Positions 16,524 to 25,800 of a stretch of DNA of 64,000 bases are shown piece after piece. Every line of letters begins with the position of its first letter. Position 1 is the stretch's first letter. Source of the DNA: Mycobacterium sp. IS-836 (GTDB lineage Bacteria; Actinomycetota; Actinomycetes; Mycobacteriales; Mycobacteriaceae); contig NZ_MBEU01000053.1 in assembly GCF_001954275.1 (NCBI RefSeq), positions 124,001-188,000 on the forward strand, in the 5' to 3' direction. The position numbers and the translations under genes were made by a program. The notes beneath the pieces are model-generated. The model did no database searches and had not been told where the DNA came from. It saw only the letters and a program-made list of their open reading frames with translations.

Positions 16524-17168
16524 GTGCCGGTGGCCCGTAAGACGCGTTGGACCATCGCGATCCTGGCGGTGGTGGTGGCGCTGGCCGTGGCGCTGCTGGC
16601 CCAGCTGCGCGAGCGCCCCTCGACGACCGCGACCCCGCCGCCCACCGCCGCTCGGGAACATCGCGACGCCGACACGGCGGCCGCGCTTGCGGGGCCCCGC
16701 GAGCGCGCCGGCCTGCCGCCGTGTCCCGCGGCCGGCAGTGGCCCCGGCCCGGCGGCGCTGCGCGGTGTGACGGTGGAATGCGCCGCCGATGGCTCGACCG
16801 TCGACGTCGCTGCCGCACTCGCCGGCCGCCGGGTGATCCTCAACCTGTGGGCATATTGGTGCGCGCCGTGCGCGACCGAACTGCCCGCGATGGCCGAGTA
16901 TCAACGGCGGGCCGGGCCGCGCGTGATGGTGGTGACCGTGCACCAGGACGAGAACGAGACCGCGGCGTTGCTGCGGTTGGCGGAGTTGGGCGTTCGGCTG
17001 CCGACGCTGCAGGACGGTCGCCGCCGGGTCGCGGCGGCGCTGCGGGTGGCAAACGTGATGCCCGCGACGGTGGTGCTGCGGTCGGACGGTAGCGTTGCGC
17101 AGACGTTGCCGCGGGCTTTCGCGAGTGCCGACGAGATCGCGGCTGCGGTCGGAAACGACGCGGGCTGA
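16524..17168 (+). CDS. Membrane-anchored thioredoxin-like (TlpA-type) protein
   Basis: A 214-residue protein like M. tuberculosis Rv3673c. An N-terminal helix (residues 9-26) anchors it with the bulk outside the membrane. A proline-rich linker leads to a thioredoxin fold (about 80-205) with the active site AYWCAPC (a WCxxC site) and the cis-proline in VMPATVV. Two more cysteines (in LPPCP and VECAAD) could form a structural disulfide. It is expected to reduce or exchange disulfides in the envelope. It starts 10 bases after nth and is followed 16 bases later by the Nudix gene. Confidence 0.87.
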   Translation: MPVARKTRWTIAILAVVVALAVALLAQLRERPSTTATPPPTAAREHRDADTAAALAGPRERAGLPPCPAAGSGPGPAALRGVTVECAADGSTVDVAAALAGRRVILNLWAYWCAPCATELPAMAEYQRRAGPRVMVVTVHQDENETAALLRLAELGVRLPTLQDGRRRVAAALRVANVMPATVVLRSDGSVAQTLPRAFASADEIAAAVGNDAG

Positions 17169-17184
17169 GGGCAAGGAGGCGCCG

Positions 17185-17958
17185 GTGAGTGCTGCGGTCC
17201 CGCTGACGCCGGACGTCTGCCCGCCCTGGCTGCGTCCGCTGGTCGACAACGTCGGTCAGATCCCCGAGGCGTATCGGCATCGCCTCCCGGCCGGCGTGCT
17301 CGCGATGGTGACCGCGGCCAAGGCCGCGTCGTCGATGGCGACATTGCGCGGCGACGGGCGCGAGGCCGCCGTGCTGGTGCTGTTCTCGGGTCCGGAGTCC
17401 GGGCCGCCCGACGGCGGCCTGCCCGACGATGCCGATCTGCTGCTGACCGTGCGCGCCTCGACGTTGCGCCACCACGCCGGCCAGGCCGCATTCCCCGGCG
17501 GCGCATCCGATCCCGCCGACGACGGTCCGGTGGCCACCGCGCTGCGCGAGGCGCAGGAAGAGACGGGGATCGACGTGCGCAGGCTGCATCCGCTGGCCAC
17601 GATGGAGCGGACTTTCATTGCGCCGTCGCGGTTCCACGTCGTGCCGGTGCTGGCCTACTCGCCCGATCCCGGCCCGGTGTCCGTCGTCGACGAGACCGAA
17701 ACCGCGATCGTGTCGCGGGTTCCGGTGCGCGCCTTCATCAATCCGGAGAACCGGCTGATGGTGTATCGCGGCGCCCTCGGCCGTCGTTGGGCCGGCCCGG
17801 CGTTTCTGTTGAACCAGATGCTGGTTTGGGGATTCACTGGCCAGGTGATCTCCGCGGTGCTCGACGTCGCCGGCTGGGCCCGGCCCTGGGACACCACCGA
17901 CATTCGCGAATTGGACGAGGCGATGGTGCTGGTCGGTGGCGAGGACGGTGCCCGATGA
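17185..17958 (+). CDS. Nudix hydrolase, probable CoA pyrophosphatase
   Basis: A 257-residue Nudix protein (M. tuberculosis Rv3672c). The start is a GTG at 17185 preceded by AAGGAGG (17173-17179). The Nudix box is seen in GGASDPADDGPVATALREAQEETGI, with REAQEE carrying the metal-binding glutamates. HHAGQAAFPGG just before it is the extension typical of CoA/acyl-CoA pyrophosphatases of the NudL type. A C-terminal hydrophobic segment (AGPAFLLNQMLVWGFTGQVISAVLDVAGW) is also family-typical. It overlaps marP by 4 bases (ATGA at 17955), so the two are translationally coupled. Confidence 0.87.
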   Translation: MSAAVPLTPDVCPPWLRPLVDNVGQIPEAYRHRLPAGVLAMVTAAKAASSMATLRGDGREAAVLVLFSGPESGPPDGGLPDDADLLLTVRASTLRHHAGQAAFPGGASDPADDGPVATALREAQEETGIDVRRLHPLATMERTFIAPSRFHVVPVLAYSPDPGPVSVVDETETAIVSRVPVRAFINPENRLMVYRGALGRRWAGPAFLLNQMLVWGFTGQVISAVLDVAGWARPWDTTDIRELDEAMVLVGGEDGAR

Positions 17959-19163
17959 ATTTGAATTCGATGACGCCTTCGCAGTGGCTGGATATCGCGG
18001 TCCTGGCGGTCGCGTTCATCGCGGCCATCTCGGGCTGGCGGTCGGGCGCGCTGGGCTCGCTGCTGTCGTTCGTCGGGGTGCTGCTCGGCGCGATCGCGGG
18101 GGTGCTGCTGGCGCCGCACATCGTCAGCCACATCGCCGCCCCGCGCGCGAAACTGTTCACCGCGCTGTTCCTGATCCTCGCGCTGGTCGTCGTCGGGGAG
18201 GTCGCCGGTGTCGTGCTGGGACGCGCGGTGCGCGGCGCGATCCGCAGCCGCGCAATCCGATCCGTCGACTCGGTCATCGGGGTGGGGGTTCAGCTCGTCG
18301 TCGTGCTGACCGCGGCCTGGCTTTTGGCGACGCCGCTGACGCAGTCGAAGGACCAGCCCGAGCTGGCCGCCGCGGTCCGCGGTTCGCGGGTGCTCGCCAA
18401 GGTCAACGAGGTCGCGCCGCCCTGGCTCAAGACCGTGCCCAAGCGGCTCTCGGCGCTGCTGAACACCTCGGGGCTGCCCGCGGTGCTGGAGCCGTTCAGC
18501 CGCACCCCGGTCATTCCGGTCGCGTCGCCGGACCCGGCGCTGGCCAACAATCCGGTCGTGCAAGCCACGGCGGCGAGCGTCGTGAAGGTGCGCAGCCTGG
18601 CGCCCAGCTGCCAAAAAGTGTTGGAGGGCAGTGGATTCGTGATCTCGCCCGATCGGGTGATGACGAACGCGCACGTGGTGGCCGGGTCCAGCAGCGTGCA
18701 GATCTACGCCAGCGGCAACCCGTTGGACGCCACGGTGGTGTCCTATGACCCGTCGGTCGACATCGCCATCCTGTCCGTACGCAACCTGCCGCCGCCGCCG
18801 CTGGCCTTCGCCGAAGGCGAGGCGAAGACCGGTACCGACGTGGTGGTGATGGGTTATCCGGGCGGCGGCAACTTCACCGCCACCCCGGCCAGGATTCGGG
18901 AGAACATCAAACTCAGCGGCCCCGACATCTACCGCGACCCGCAGCCCGTCACCCGCGACGTGTACACCATCAGAGCCAATGTGGAGCAAGGCAATTCGGG
19001 TGGGCCGTTGATCGACCTGAACGGTCACGTGCTCGGTGTGGTGTTCGGCGCGGCCGTCGACGACCCCGACACCGGCTTCGTGCTGACGGCCAGCGAGGTG
19101 GCCGGTCAGCTGGCGCGGATCGGCGACACCGCTCAGGTCGCCACGGGTTCCTGCGTCAGCTGA
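17955..19163 (+). CDS. marP: Periplasmic acid-resistance serine protease MarP
   Basis: A chymotrypsin-fold protease held by four N-terminal transmembrane helices (roughly residues 10-125, a CvpA-like domain), with a periplasmic catalytic domain from about residue 185. The triad is His in NAHVVAG, Asp in DPSVDIAIL and Ser in QGNSGGPL (about 240, 269 and 348 here). It matches M. tuberculosis MarP (Rv3671c), which keeps cytoplasmic pH during acid stress by activating the peptidoglycan hydrolase RipA. The ATG at 17955 overlaps the Nudix stop; an ATG at 17970 would give exactly the 397 residues of the M. tuberculosis protein. The 3' end overlaps the convergent ephE by 8 bases. Confidence 0.95.
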   Translation: MNLNSMTPSQWLDIAVLAVAFIAAISGWRSGALGSLLSFVGVLLGAIAGVLLAPHIVSHIAAPRAKLFTALFLILALVVVGEVAGVVLGRAVRGAIRSRAIRSVDSVIGVGVQLVVVLTAAWLLATPLTQSKDQPELAAAVRGSRVLAKVNEVAPPWLKTVPKRLSALLNTSGLPAVLEPFSRTPVIPVASPDPALANNPVVQATAASVVKVRSLAPSCQKVLEGSGFVISPDRVMTNAHVVAGSSSVQIYASGNPLDATVVSYDPSVDIAILSVRNLPPPPLAFAEGEAKTGTDVVVMGYPGGGNFTATPARIRENIKLSGPDIYRDPQPVTRDVYTIRANVEQGNSGGPLIDLNGHVLGVVFGAAVDDPDTGFVLTASEVAGQLARIGDTAQVATGSCVS

Positions 19164-20109
19164 CCACGTGCTCGAGGAACCTCATCAGATGCCTGTTGAT
19201 CTCCTCGGGCGCCTCTTCGTGGCTGAAATGTCCTGCGCCGCTGACGGATACGTAGCGACCCTGCGGCGCGTAGCGCCGGCTGTGGTCGACGGGGTCGGCC
19301 AGCACGTAGGGATCCTCGTCGCCGCGCAGGTGTAGCAGCGGAACGCCGAGCTGCCCCGACATCGATCTCATGAATCGCCGGCCTTCGGCCCGCAGCTGGC
19401 TGCGCACCGCCCAGCGTTGGTACTCCAATGCGCAGTGCGCGGCGCCGGGAATCTGGATCGCCGTCCGCAAATAACCGACGGTTTGCGAGAAGTCTTCGGA
19501 CGCAACCCATTTGGCTGAGCTGCGGCTGCGGACCAGGCGCTCGATCTCCGCGCCGTTGTCCCGGGTCAGCCGGCGCTCGGGCCAGATCGGCAGCTGGTAG
19601 CGCAGCAGGGTCTGCAGCAGCGCGTAGCTCTGGTCGCGGCGGGTCAGCGTGGATCGGCGCAGCGCGCTCGGATGCGGCGAGCTGATCAGCGCGATGGCAC
19701 GCACCAGCCGGGAATGCAGAAGGGCGGTGGTCCAGCAGGCCAGGCCGCCGTCGGCGTGGCCGATCAGTGTCGCCGACGAATGCCCAAGGGCGCGAATGAG
19801 TCCGGCCGTGTCACCGGCGAGCGTCCAGCCGTCGTAGCCCCGGGGCGGCTTGTCGCTGCCGCCGTAGCCACGCAGGTCGACAGCGACGACCCGGGCGCCG
19901 CGCAGTCCGCGCAGCTGGTGTCGCCAGGACCACCAGAACGAACCGAAACCGTGCAGCAGCATCACCAGCGGCCGCGCCGAGGCTGGTCTAGCCGCGTCGG
20001 GGTCGGTGGGCAGCGACTCGACGACATGGAATCGGATGCCGTTGGCGTGCACGTCCAAATGGCGCCACGGCCCGTCGATGCGGGTGACCGACGGATCCGG
20101 TGCCGACAT
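19156..20109 (-). CDS. ephE: Alpha/beta hydrolase, epoxide hydrolase-like EphE
   Basis: A 317-residue alpha/beta hydrolase placed as M. tuberculosis EphE (Rv3670). HGFGSFWWSWRHQL forms the oxyanion region, GHADGG carries the nucleophile, which is Asp120 (as in epoxide hydrolases and haloalkane dehalogenases rather than Ser), GDEDPYV supplies an acid and GAGHFSHEEAP the catalytic His. The ring-opening tyrosines of the lid cannot be assigned with certainty. Its stop overlaps the end of marP by 8 bases in opposite orientation. It abuts the holin-like gene upstream with no gap, implying one transcript. Confidence 0.87.
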   Translation of the reverse strand: MSAPDPSVTRIDGPWRHLDVHANGIRFHVVESLPTDPDAARPASARPLVMLLHGFGSFWWSWRHQLRGLRGARVVAVDLRGYGGSDKPPRGYDGWTLAGDTAGLIRALGHSSATLIGHADGGLACWTTALLHSRLVRAIALISSPHPSALRRSTLTRRDQSYALLQTLLRYQLPIWPERRLTRDNGAEIERLVRSRSSAKWVASEDFSQTVGYLRTAIQIPGAAHCALEYQRWAVRSQLRAEGRRFMRSMSGQLGVPLLHLRGDEDPYVLADPVDHSRRYAPQGRYVSVSGAGHFSHEEAPEEINRHLMRFLEHVVS

Positions 20110-20667
20110 CTACCACCCCGAGGGATCTGCCGGAGCTCGGTCGGAACCGCCGTCCGGCGCGGGGAGCCTCGGTGTGGCGGCCTTGTCGTGGCCCGGCGTG
20201 AGGGCGGTGCGGGTCTCCTTGACCGATTCGATGGTCTCCCGCGGTCCCCGGATTCGGCGGACCTTCAGGAAACCCAGCAGGGCTAGGATCGCGCCGACGA
20301 CGACCATGATCGCGAACACGATCAGGAAGGCCACCCAGCGCCACAGCCAGTTGTCGAGCAGCTCGGCGAGGAAGAAGAAGAAAAAGAACGTGGAGTAGAA
20401 CAACACCACCAGCGCGGCGATGAAGTAGACGCTGCCGGTCAATCCCTTCTTGACGTCGCGGGTGATCTCGGCGCGGGCCAGTTCCACCTCCGCGCGCACC
20501 AGCGTGGACACCTGAGTGGTCGCGTCCTTGATCAGATCACCGATCGACGGGTCGGCGGGCCTGGCGTGCGGGTCGGCCAGCGGAATCGTGGTCAGCGTGC
20601 TGGGCACACCGTTCTTGCGATCGTTACTCACAGACGGTCCTCTCGGTTCGCTGTCGTCGCGGTTCAT
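20110..20667 (-). CDS. Phage-holin-family-like membrane protein (Rv3669-like)
   Basis: A 185-residue protein with a polar N-terminal tail (1-60), a helix DLIKDATTQVSTLVRAEVELARAEI typical of the putative actinobacterial holin-X/superfamily III family, and two transmembrane helices (about 80-102 and 108-132). The first contains an unbroken run of seven phenylalanines (encoded near 20370-20390). The tail is again polar. Despite the family name there is no phage context; such proteins are common envelope components in actinobacteria. It directly precedes ephE. Confidence 0.8.
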   Translation of the reverse strand: MNRDDSEPRGPSVSNDRKNGVPSTLTTIPLADPHARPADPSIGDLIKDATTQVSTLVRAEVELARAEITRDVKKGLTGSVYFIAALVVLFYSTFFFFFFLAELLDNWLWRWVAFLIVFAIMVVVGAILALLGFLKVRRIRGPRETIESVKETRTALTPGHDKAATPRLPAPDGGSDRAPADPSGW

Positions 20668-20793
20668 GTTGCCATGCGCCGCGGTGCCAGACGAGGCCAG
20701 CCGACGACCGCCGCAGCACTGGCGGAGCCCCGGTGATCATTTAGACTGGCGCAGCTGGTCTCCGACGTTCCGATCGGCTGACGGGAGTTTCGA

Positions 20794-21492
20794 TTGCGGA
20801 CGGCACATCGGTGCTTTGTGGCGGCGCTGGTGGCCGTGCTGGTGGGTCTGCCGGGTTTGCCCGTCCGCGTCGCGGGTGCCGACGACAGGGTTCCGTTGGG
20901 TGGTGGCGCCGGGATCGTCATCAACGGCGACACGATGTGCACGCTCACCGCGATCGGCAACGACGCGGCCGGCGAGCTGATCGGCTTCACCTCCGCGCAC
21001 TGCGGGGGTCCCGGCGCGCAGGTCGCCGCCGAGGCCGCGGCGGGCAGGGGCACGCTGGGGACGATGGTCGCCGGCAACGACAACCTCGATTACGCGGTGA
21101 TCAAATTCGATCCGGCCAGGGTGGCGCCGGTCGCGGTGTTCAACGGGTTCGCGATCAACGGCATCGGCCCCGATCCGACGTTCGGCCAGGTCGCCTGCAA
21201 GCAGGGCCGTACGACGGGCAACTCGTGCGGCGTCACGTGGGGGATGGGCCAGACCCCGGGCACCATCGTCATGCAGGTGTGCGGCAACCCCGGTGATTCC
21301 GGGGCGCCGGTCACCGTCGACAACCTGCTGGTCGGCATGATCCACGGCGCGTTCAGCGACAACCTGCCGACGTGCATCATCAAGTACATCCCGCTGCACA
21401 CCCCGGCCATCGTGATGTCGTTCAACTCGATCCTGGGCGACATCAACGCCAGGCACCGCCCCGGCGCGGGATTCGTCCCGGTGCCGGCCTGA
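20794..21492 (+). CDS. Secreted chymotrypsin-like serine protease (Rv3668c-like)
   Basis: A 232-residue protein with a TTG start at 20794 and a signal peptide (about residues 1-28, cleavage near VAGA|DD). The catalytic triad is visible as His in TSAHCGG, Asp in NLDYAVIKF and Ser in NPGDSGAPV, with cysteine pairs that can form disulfides. Length equals that of M. tuberculosis Rv3668c (232). It resembles alpha-lytic/streptogrisin-type S1 proteases without a large pro-region. It is expected to act outside the cell or in the periplasm; the substrate is unknown. The stop is 1 base from the end of the convergent acs gene. Confidence 0.9.
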   Translation: MRTAHRCFVAALVAVLVGLPGLPVRVAGADDRVPLGGGAGIVINGDTMCTLTAIGNDAAGELIGFTSAHCGGPGAQVAAEAAAGRGTLGTMVAGNDNLDYAVIKFDPARVAPVAVFNGFAINGIGPDPTFGQVACKQGRTTGNSCGVTWGMGQTPGTIVMQVCGNPGDSGAPVTVDNLLVGMIHGAFSDNLPTCIIKYIPLHTPAIVMSFNSILGDINARHRPGAGFVPVPA

Positions 21493-21493
21493 C

Positions 21494-23446
21494 CTACTTG
21501 GCCGCCCTGATCGCGTCGAACACGCCGGGATCGAGCAGCGTCGACGTGTCGCCCAGCTCGCGGTTTTCGGCGACGTCGCGCAGCAGCCGGCGCATGATCT
21601 TGCCGCTGCGGGTCTTCGGCAGCTCCGGCACCACGTGGATCTCGCGCGGCTTGGCGATCGGCGAGATCTCCTGCGCGACATGAGCACGCAGCTCATCGAG
21701 CGTCCCCTGGTGCGCGTCGTCGCTGTCGCACAGGACGACGAACGCGCAAATCGCCTGGCCGGTGGTCTGGTCGGTAACCCCGACCACCGCCGCCTCGGCG
21801 ACACCGTCGTGGCCGACGACCGCCGACTCCACCTCGGCGGTGGAGATTCGGTGCCCCGACACGTTCATCACGTCGTCGATGCGGCCCAGCACCCAGATAG
21901 CGCCGTCGGAATCGAATCGGGCGCCATCGCCGGCGAAGTAGAAGCCCTTGTCGGCGAATTTCGACCAGTACGTCTCCCGGTACCGGTCCGGGTCGCCCCA
22001 GATGCCGCGCAGCATCCCCGGCCACGGCTGGTCCAAGACCAGGTATCCGGTGGCGTTCTGGGCGTTGTCGCTCTCGGGCCGTAGCGGGTCGCCGTGGTCG
22101 TCGACGATCTTGGCCGAGATCCCCGGCAGCGGTGTCATCGCCGAACCCGGTTTGGCCGCAGCGATTCCGGGCAGCGGCGAGATCATCGCGGCGCCCGTTT
22201 CGGTCTGCCACCAGGTGTCCACGACCGGGATTTGGTCGGCGCCGAAGACCGCGCGGTACCAGCGCCAGGCTTCCGGGTTGATCGGTTCGCCGACGGATCC
22301 CAGCAGCCGCAGGCTGGACAGGTCGTGGGCGTCGGGGATCTCGCGTCCCCACTTCATGAAGGTGCGGATCAGGGTGGGAGCGGCGTAATAGATTGTGACG
22401 CCGTATTTTTCGATGATCTGAAAATGGCGGTGCTGGTCCGGGCTGGCCGGCGTGCCCTCGTAGAGAACCTCGGTGACACCGTTGGACAGCGGGCCGTAGA
22501 CGCCGTAGGTGTGTCCGGTGACCCAGCCGATGTCGGCGGTGCACCAGAAGACGTCGCGCTCGGGCTTGACGTCGAAGATGTAGTAGTGCGTGTAGGAGCA
22601 CTGGGTCAGGTACCCGCCGCTGGTGTGCACGATGCCCTTGGGCTTGCCGGTGGTACCCGAGGTGTACAGCAGGAACAGCGGCTGCTCGGAGTCGAACGAC
22701 TCGGGGGTGTGTTCGGGTGACGCGGGGTCGACGACGTCGTGCCACCACACGTCGCGGTCGTCGTTCCAGGACACGTCAATCCCGGTGCGGCGCACCACCA
22801 GAACCTTCTCAATCGGGCTGTCCGGATCCCCGACGGCCTCGTCGGCCGCGTCCTTGAGCGGCGCCGGCTTGCCGCGGCGAAACTGCCCGTCGCTGGTGAT
22901 CAGCAGCTTGGCTTCGGCGTCGGCGATCCGGGCCCGCAGGGCCTTCGAGGTGAAACCGGCGAACACGACGCTGTGCATGACGCCCAGCCGCGCGCAGGCC
23001 AGCATCGCGATGACGGCCTCCGGGATCAACGGCAGGTAGATGGCGACCCGGTCACCGGCGACCAGCCCGAGGTCGGTCAGCGCGTTGGCGGCCTTGCACA
23101 CCTCGGCCTGCAGATCGGCGTAGGTCAGGCTGCGGCTGTCGCCGACGGGCTCGCCCACCCAGTGGATGGCGACCCGATCCCCGAGGCCGGCCTCGACGTG
23201 ACGATCCACGCAGTTGTAGGCGACGTTGAGTTTGCCGTCGACGAACCACTTGGCGAACGGCGCCTCCGACCAGTCCAGCACCTCGGTGAACGGCGTCGTC
23301 CAGGACAGCCGGTTGGCCTGTTCGGCCCAGAAGGCGAGCCGGTCTCGCTCCGCTTCGTGGTACAGCTCCTCGCGGGCGTTGGCCTGTTCGGCGAACTCCG
23401 CCGGTGGGGGGTAGCTGGAGGGCCCTTCGGTAGGGGTCGCGGTCAC
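21494..23446 (-). CDS. acs: Acetyl-CoA synthetase
   Basis: A 650-residue AMP-forming acetyl-CoA synthetase (M. tuberculosis Rv3667). It turns acetate, ATP and CoA into acetyl-CoA. Motifs include YTSGTTGKPKG (P-loop-like), DTWWQTETGAAM, and the C-terminal PKTRSGKIMRR. In the last, Lys616 is the residue acetylated to switch the enzyme off, in M. tuberculosis by the cAMP-dependent acetyltransferase. With crp in the same window this is another point of cAMP-linked control. The gene stands alone. Confidence 0.96.
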   Translation of the reverse strand: MTATPTEGPSSYPPPAEFAEQANAREELYHEAERDRLAFWAEQANRLSWTTPFTEVLDWSEAPFAKWFVDGKLNVAYNCVDRHVEAGLGDRVAIHWVGEPVGDSRSLTYADLQAEVCKAANALTDLGLVAGDRVAIYLPLIPEAVIAMLACARLGVMHSVVFAGFTSKALRARIADAEAKLLITSDGQFRRGKPAPLKDAADEAVGDPDSPIEKVLVVRRTGIDVSWNDDRDVWWHDVVDPASPEHTPESFDSEQPLFLLYTSGTTGKPKGIVHTSGGYLTQCSYTHYYIFDVKPERDVFWCTADIGWVTGHTYGVYGPLSNGVTEVLYEGTPASPDQHRHFQIIEKYGVTIYYAAPTLIRTFMKWGREIPDAHDLSSLRLLGSVGEPINPEAWRWYRAVFGADQIPVVDTWWQTETGAAMISPLPGIAAAKPGSAMTPLPGISAKIVDDHGDPLRPESDNAQNATGYLVLDQPWPGMLRGIWGDPDRYRETYWSKFADKGFYFAGDGARFDSDGAIWVLGRIDDVMNVSGHRISTAEVESAVVGHDGVAEAAVVGVTDQTTGQAICAFVVLCDSDDAHQGTLDELRAHVAQEISPIAKPREIHVVPELPKTRSGKIMRRLLRDVAENRELGDTSTLLDPGVFDAIRAAK

Positions 23447-23562
23447 TGGCTGCTCTCCTATGGTTTCGGCTCGTCAACCGTCAGTGAGCCTAGCCCTGCG
23501 AGTTGAACCGGCGCGCTCCAATCCAATCCCAACGCATCCCCGCGTAACGCATAATCACCGAT

Positions 23563-24117
23563 GTGCCGGGACCTGCCGGGCGGCGCCGTCGCCGAGGAGT
23601 CCCCAGCATCGTCGTGGTGGCATCGAGCTGCGCGGCCGCCACGCTGCTGGGGGCGCCCGCGTGGGCGGCGCCGGTCGAGACGGGGGACCAGCCCACGCCA
23701 TGCTGGTCCGAGCAGGTCGCCGTCAGCGCCGCGCCGGCCCAGGGCGCCGTGGGTCACCGTTCGCTGGCCCTGATCTTCAGCCTCGCCGGCGGCGCAGAGC
23801 CGTGCACGCTCACCGGCTACCCCGGCGTCGACGCCGGCAATGGCGGTCCGCCCCTTCATGCCGAACCCACACCGCGCGGATACATGGGCGGATTGCCGGC
23901 CGGCGTCGATGCGCCGCAGCCCGTCACCCTGTCGTTGTCCCAACAGGGTCAGGCCATCCTGGAAGGCATGGCCGTCGACGCCGGCGGCAACCCCTGTCCT
24001 ACCTATACCGACCTGGCCGTCAGCCCGCCCGACATCGTGCAGGTGTTCACCGTGCCGGCCGGCATCGACGCCTGCGCGCTGCAGATCCACCCCATCACCG
24101 TCGGTCAATCCTCTTGA
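23563..24117 (+). CDS. Secreted DUF4232 protein
   Basis: A 184-residue protein starting at a GTG, with a basic then hydrophobic signal peptide (about residues 1-36, GVPSIVVVASSCAAATLLGAPAWA). The mature part has the DUF4232 layout: a CW(S)xxQ start, HRSLALIFSLAGG...PCTLTGYPGVD (all-beta) and a DACALQIHPI end. Four conserved cysteines in the mature region suggest two disulfides. DUF4232 proteins are exported actinobacterial proteins, some of them lipoproteins, with unknown function. It is divergent from acs, with about 116 bases between, and lies 29 bases upstream of dppA. Confidence 0.82.
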   Translation: MPGPAGRRRRRGVPSIVVVASSCAAATLLGAPAWAAPVETGDQPTPCWSEQVAVSAAPAQGAVGHRSLALIFSLAGGAEPCTLTGYPGVDAGNGGPPLHAEPTPRGYMGGLPAGVDAPQPVTLSLSQQGQAILEGMAVDAGGNPCPTYTDLAVSPPDIVQVFTVPAGIDACALQIHPITVGQSS

Positions 24118-24146
24118 AACCCCTTGTGGTGTAAGCTATCTCGCTG

Positions 24147-25799
24147 ATGCGGTTGTCCACTAGCGCTGCCAAGTACCGGACCGCGGTGGCGACGCTGGCC
24201 GCGTGGACGCTGGTGGTCGCGGCGGGCTGCGGCGGCGGAATGCTGAGCCCCGATCTGGTGGTGGTGAATGGCGGGGAGCCGCCTTACCCGCTGATCCCGA
24301 CCAGTACCAACGACAGCAACGGGGGGAGGATCATCGACCGGCTCTTCGCAGGGCTGGTGTCCTATGACGCCGCCGGACACCCGTCGAACGAGGTTGCCCA
24401 GTCGATCGAGACGACGGACAACGTCAACTACCGCATCGTCCTCAAACCGGGATGGAAGTTCACCGATGGCTCGGCGGTGACGGCCCACTCGTTCGTCGAT
24501 GCTTGGAACTACGGCGCGCTGAGCACCAATGCCCAACTGCAGCAAAGCTTTTTCAGCCCGATTGACGGGTTCGACGAAGTCTCCGGTATGACCGGCGACG
24601 GAAAGGCGGCGCCGAAATCGGGGCGCACCACCATGTCCGGGCTGCAAGTGGCCAACGATCTGGAGTTCAGCGTGCGCCTCAAGGCGCCGACCATCGACTT
24701 CACCTTGCGGTTGGGCCACAGCGCGTTTTACCCGCTGCCCGACGTGGCCTTCCGCGACATGGCGGCATTCGGCCGCAACCCGATCGGCAACGGCCCGTAC
24801 CGGCTCGCCGACAGCCCGGACGGGCCCGCGTGGGAGCACGACGTCAAGATCGACCTGCGGCCCAATCCCGACTATCACGGCAACCGGAAGCCCCGCAACA
24901 AAGGCCTGCGGTTCGATTTCTATGCCAATCTGGATACCGCGTACGCCGACCTGCTGTCGGGCAATCTCGATGTCCTGGACACGATTCCGCCGAGCGCGCT
25001 GCCGATCTACAAGCGCGACCTGGGCAACAACTTCACCAGCGGACCCGTCGCGGTCAAGCACAGTCTCGACACTCCGCTGCGGCTCCCGCATTTCGGCGGC
25101 GAGGAAGGGCGGTTGCGCCGGCTCGCGCTATCGGCCGCCGTCAACCGGCAGCAGATATGCCAGCAGATCTTCCTGGGGACCCGCACTCCGTCGCGCGACT
25201 TCACCGCCAGATCGTTGCCGGGTTTCGACCCCAACCTTCCGGGCAACGAGGTGCTGAACTTCGATCCCGCTCGGGCGCACCAACTTTGGGCACAGGCCAA
25301 CGCGATCTCGCAGTGGAATGGGCAGTACGTGATCGCGTATAACGCCGACGCCGGGAACCAGGAATGGGTGGACGCGGTGGCCAACAGCATCAAAAATGTG
25401 CTGGGCATCGACGCGGTCGGCGCGCCCCAGCCGACCTTCGCTGGGTTCCGCACGCAGATCACCAATCACAGCATCGCGACCGCGTTCCGCGCCGCCTGGC
25501 AGGGCGACTACCCGTCCATGATCGAGTTCCTTGCCCCGCTGTTCGCCACCGGGGCGGGGTCCAACGACGTCGGTTACTCCAACCCCGAGTTCGATGCGGC
25601 ACTCGCGGCCGCCGAGGCCGCTTCCACTTTGCCGCAGTCCAACGCCATGACCAACGACGCACAGCGAATCCTGTTCCACGACATGCCCGTTGTCGAGCTT
25701 TGGGACAACGTCGGCGTGGTGGGCTGGTCGATGCAGATCAGAAGCGTCGCCGTCGCCTGGAACGGCCTACCCGACTACGAGAACATCGTGAAGGGCTGA
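24147..25799 (+). CDS. dppA: Peptide ABC transporter substrate-binding lipoprotein DppA
   Basis: A 550-residue solute-binding protein of SBP family 5 (M. tuberculosis Rv3666c). The signal peptide ends in the lipobox VVAAGC, so Cys28 should carry the lipid. NDSNGGRIIDRLFAGLVSYDAAG and the later NPIGNGPYRL region are typical of oligopeptide and dipeptide binders. In M. tuberculosis the Dpp system imports peptides and also binds haem. It heads a four-gene operon: 1 base to dppB, then overlaps. Confidence 0.93.
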   Translation: MRLSTSAAKYRTAVATLAAWTLVVAAGCGGGMLSPDLVVVNGGEPPYPLIPTSTNDSNGGRIIDRLFAGLVSYDAAGHPSNEVAQSIETTDNVNYRIVLKPGWKFTDGSAVTAHSFVDAWNYGALSTNAQLQQSFFSPIDGFDEVSGMTGDGKAAPKSGRTTMSGLQVANDLEFSVRLKAPTIDFTLRLGHSAFYPLPDVAFRDMAAFGRNPIGNGPYRLADSPDGPAWEHDVKIDLRPNPDYHGNRKPRNKGLRFDFYANLDTAYADLLSGNLDVLDTIPPSALPIYKRDLGNNFTSGPVAVKHSLDTPLRLPHFGGEEGRLRRLALSAAVNRQQICQQIFLGTRTPSRDFTARSLPGFDPNLPGNEVLNFDPARAHQLWAQANAISQWNGQYVIAYNADAGNQEWVDAVANSIKNVLGIDAVGAPQPTFAGFRTQITNHSIATAFRAAWQGDYPSMIEFLAPLFATGAGSNDVGYSNPEFDAALAAAEAASTLPQSNAMTNDAQRILFHDMPVVELWDNVGVVGWSMQIRSVAVAWNGLPDYENIVKG

Positions 25800-25800
25800 T

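Noticed and set aside
20110..20667. Phage lysis module because of the holin-like family
   Set aside because: There is no endolysin or phage gene nearby and the position is conserved with M. tuberculosis Rv3669, a normal chromosomal gene.
24114..24137. Promoter boxes TTGAAA and TAAGCT before dppA
   Set aside because: Spacing is only 12 bases, too short for a normal sigma-70-type promoter.
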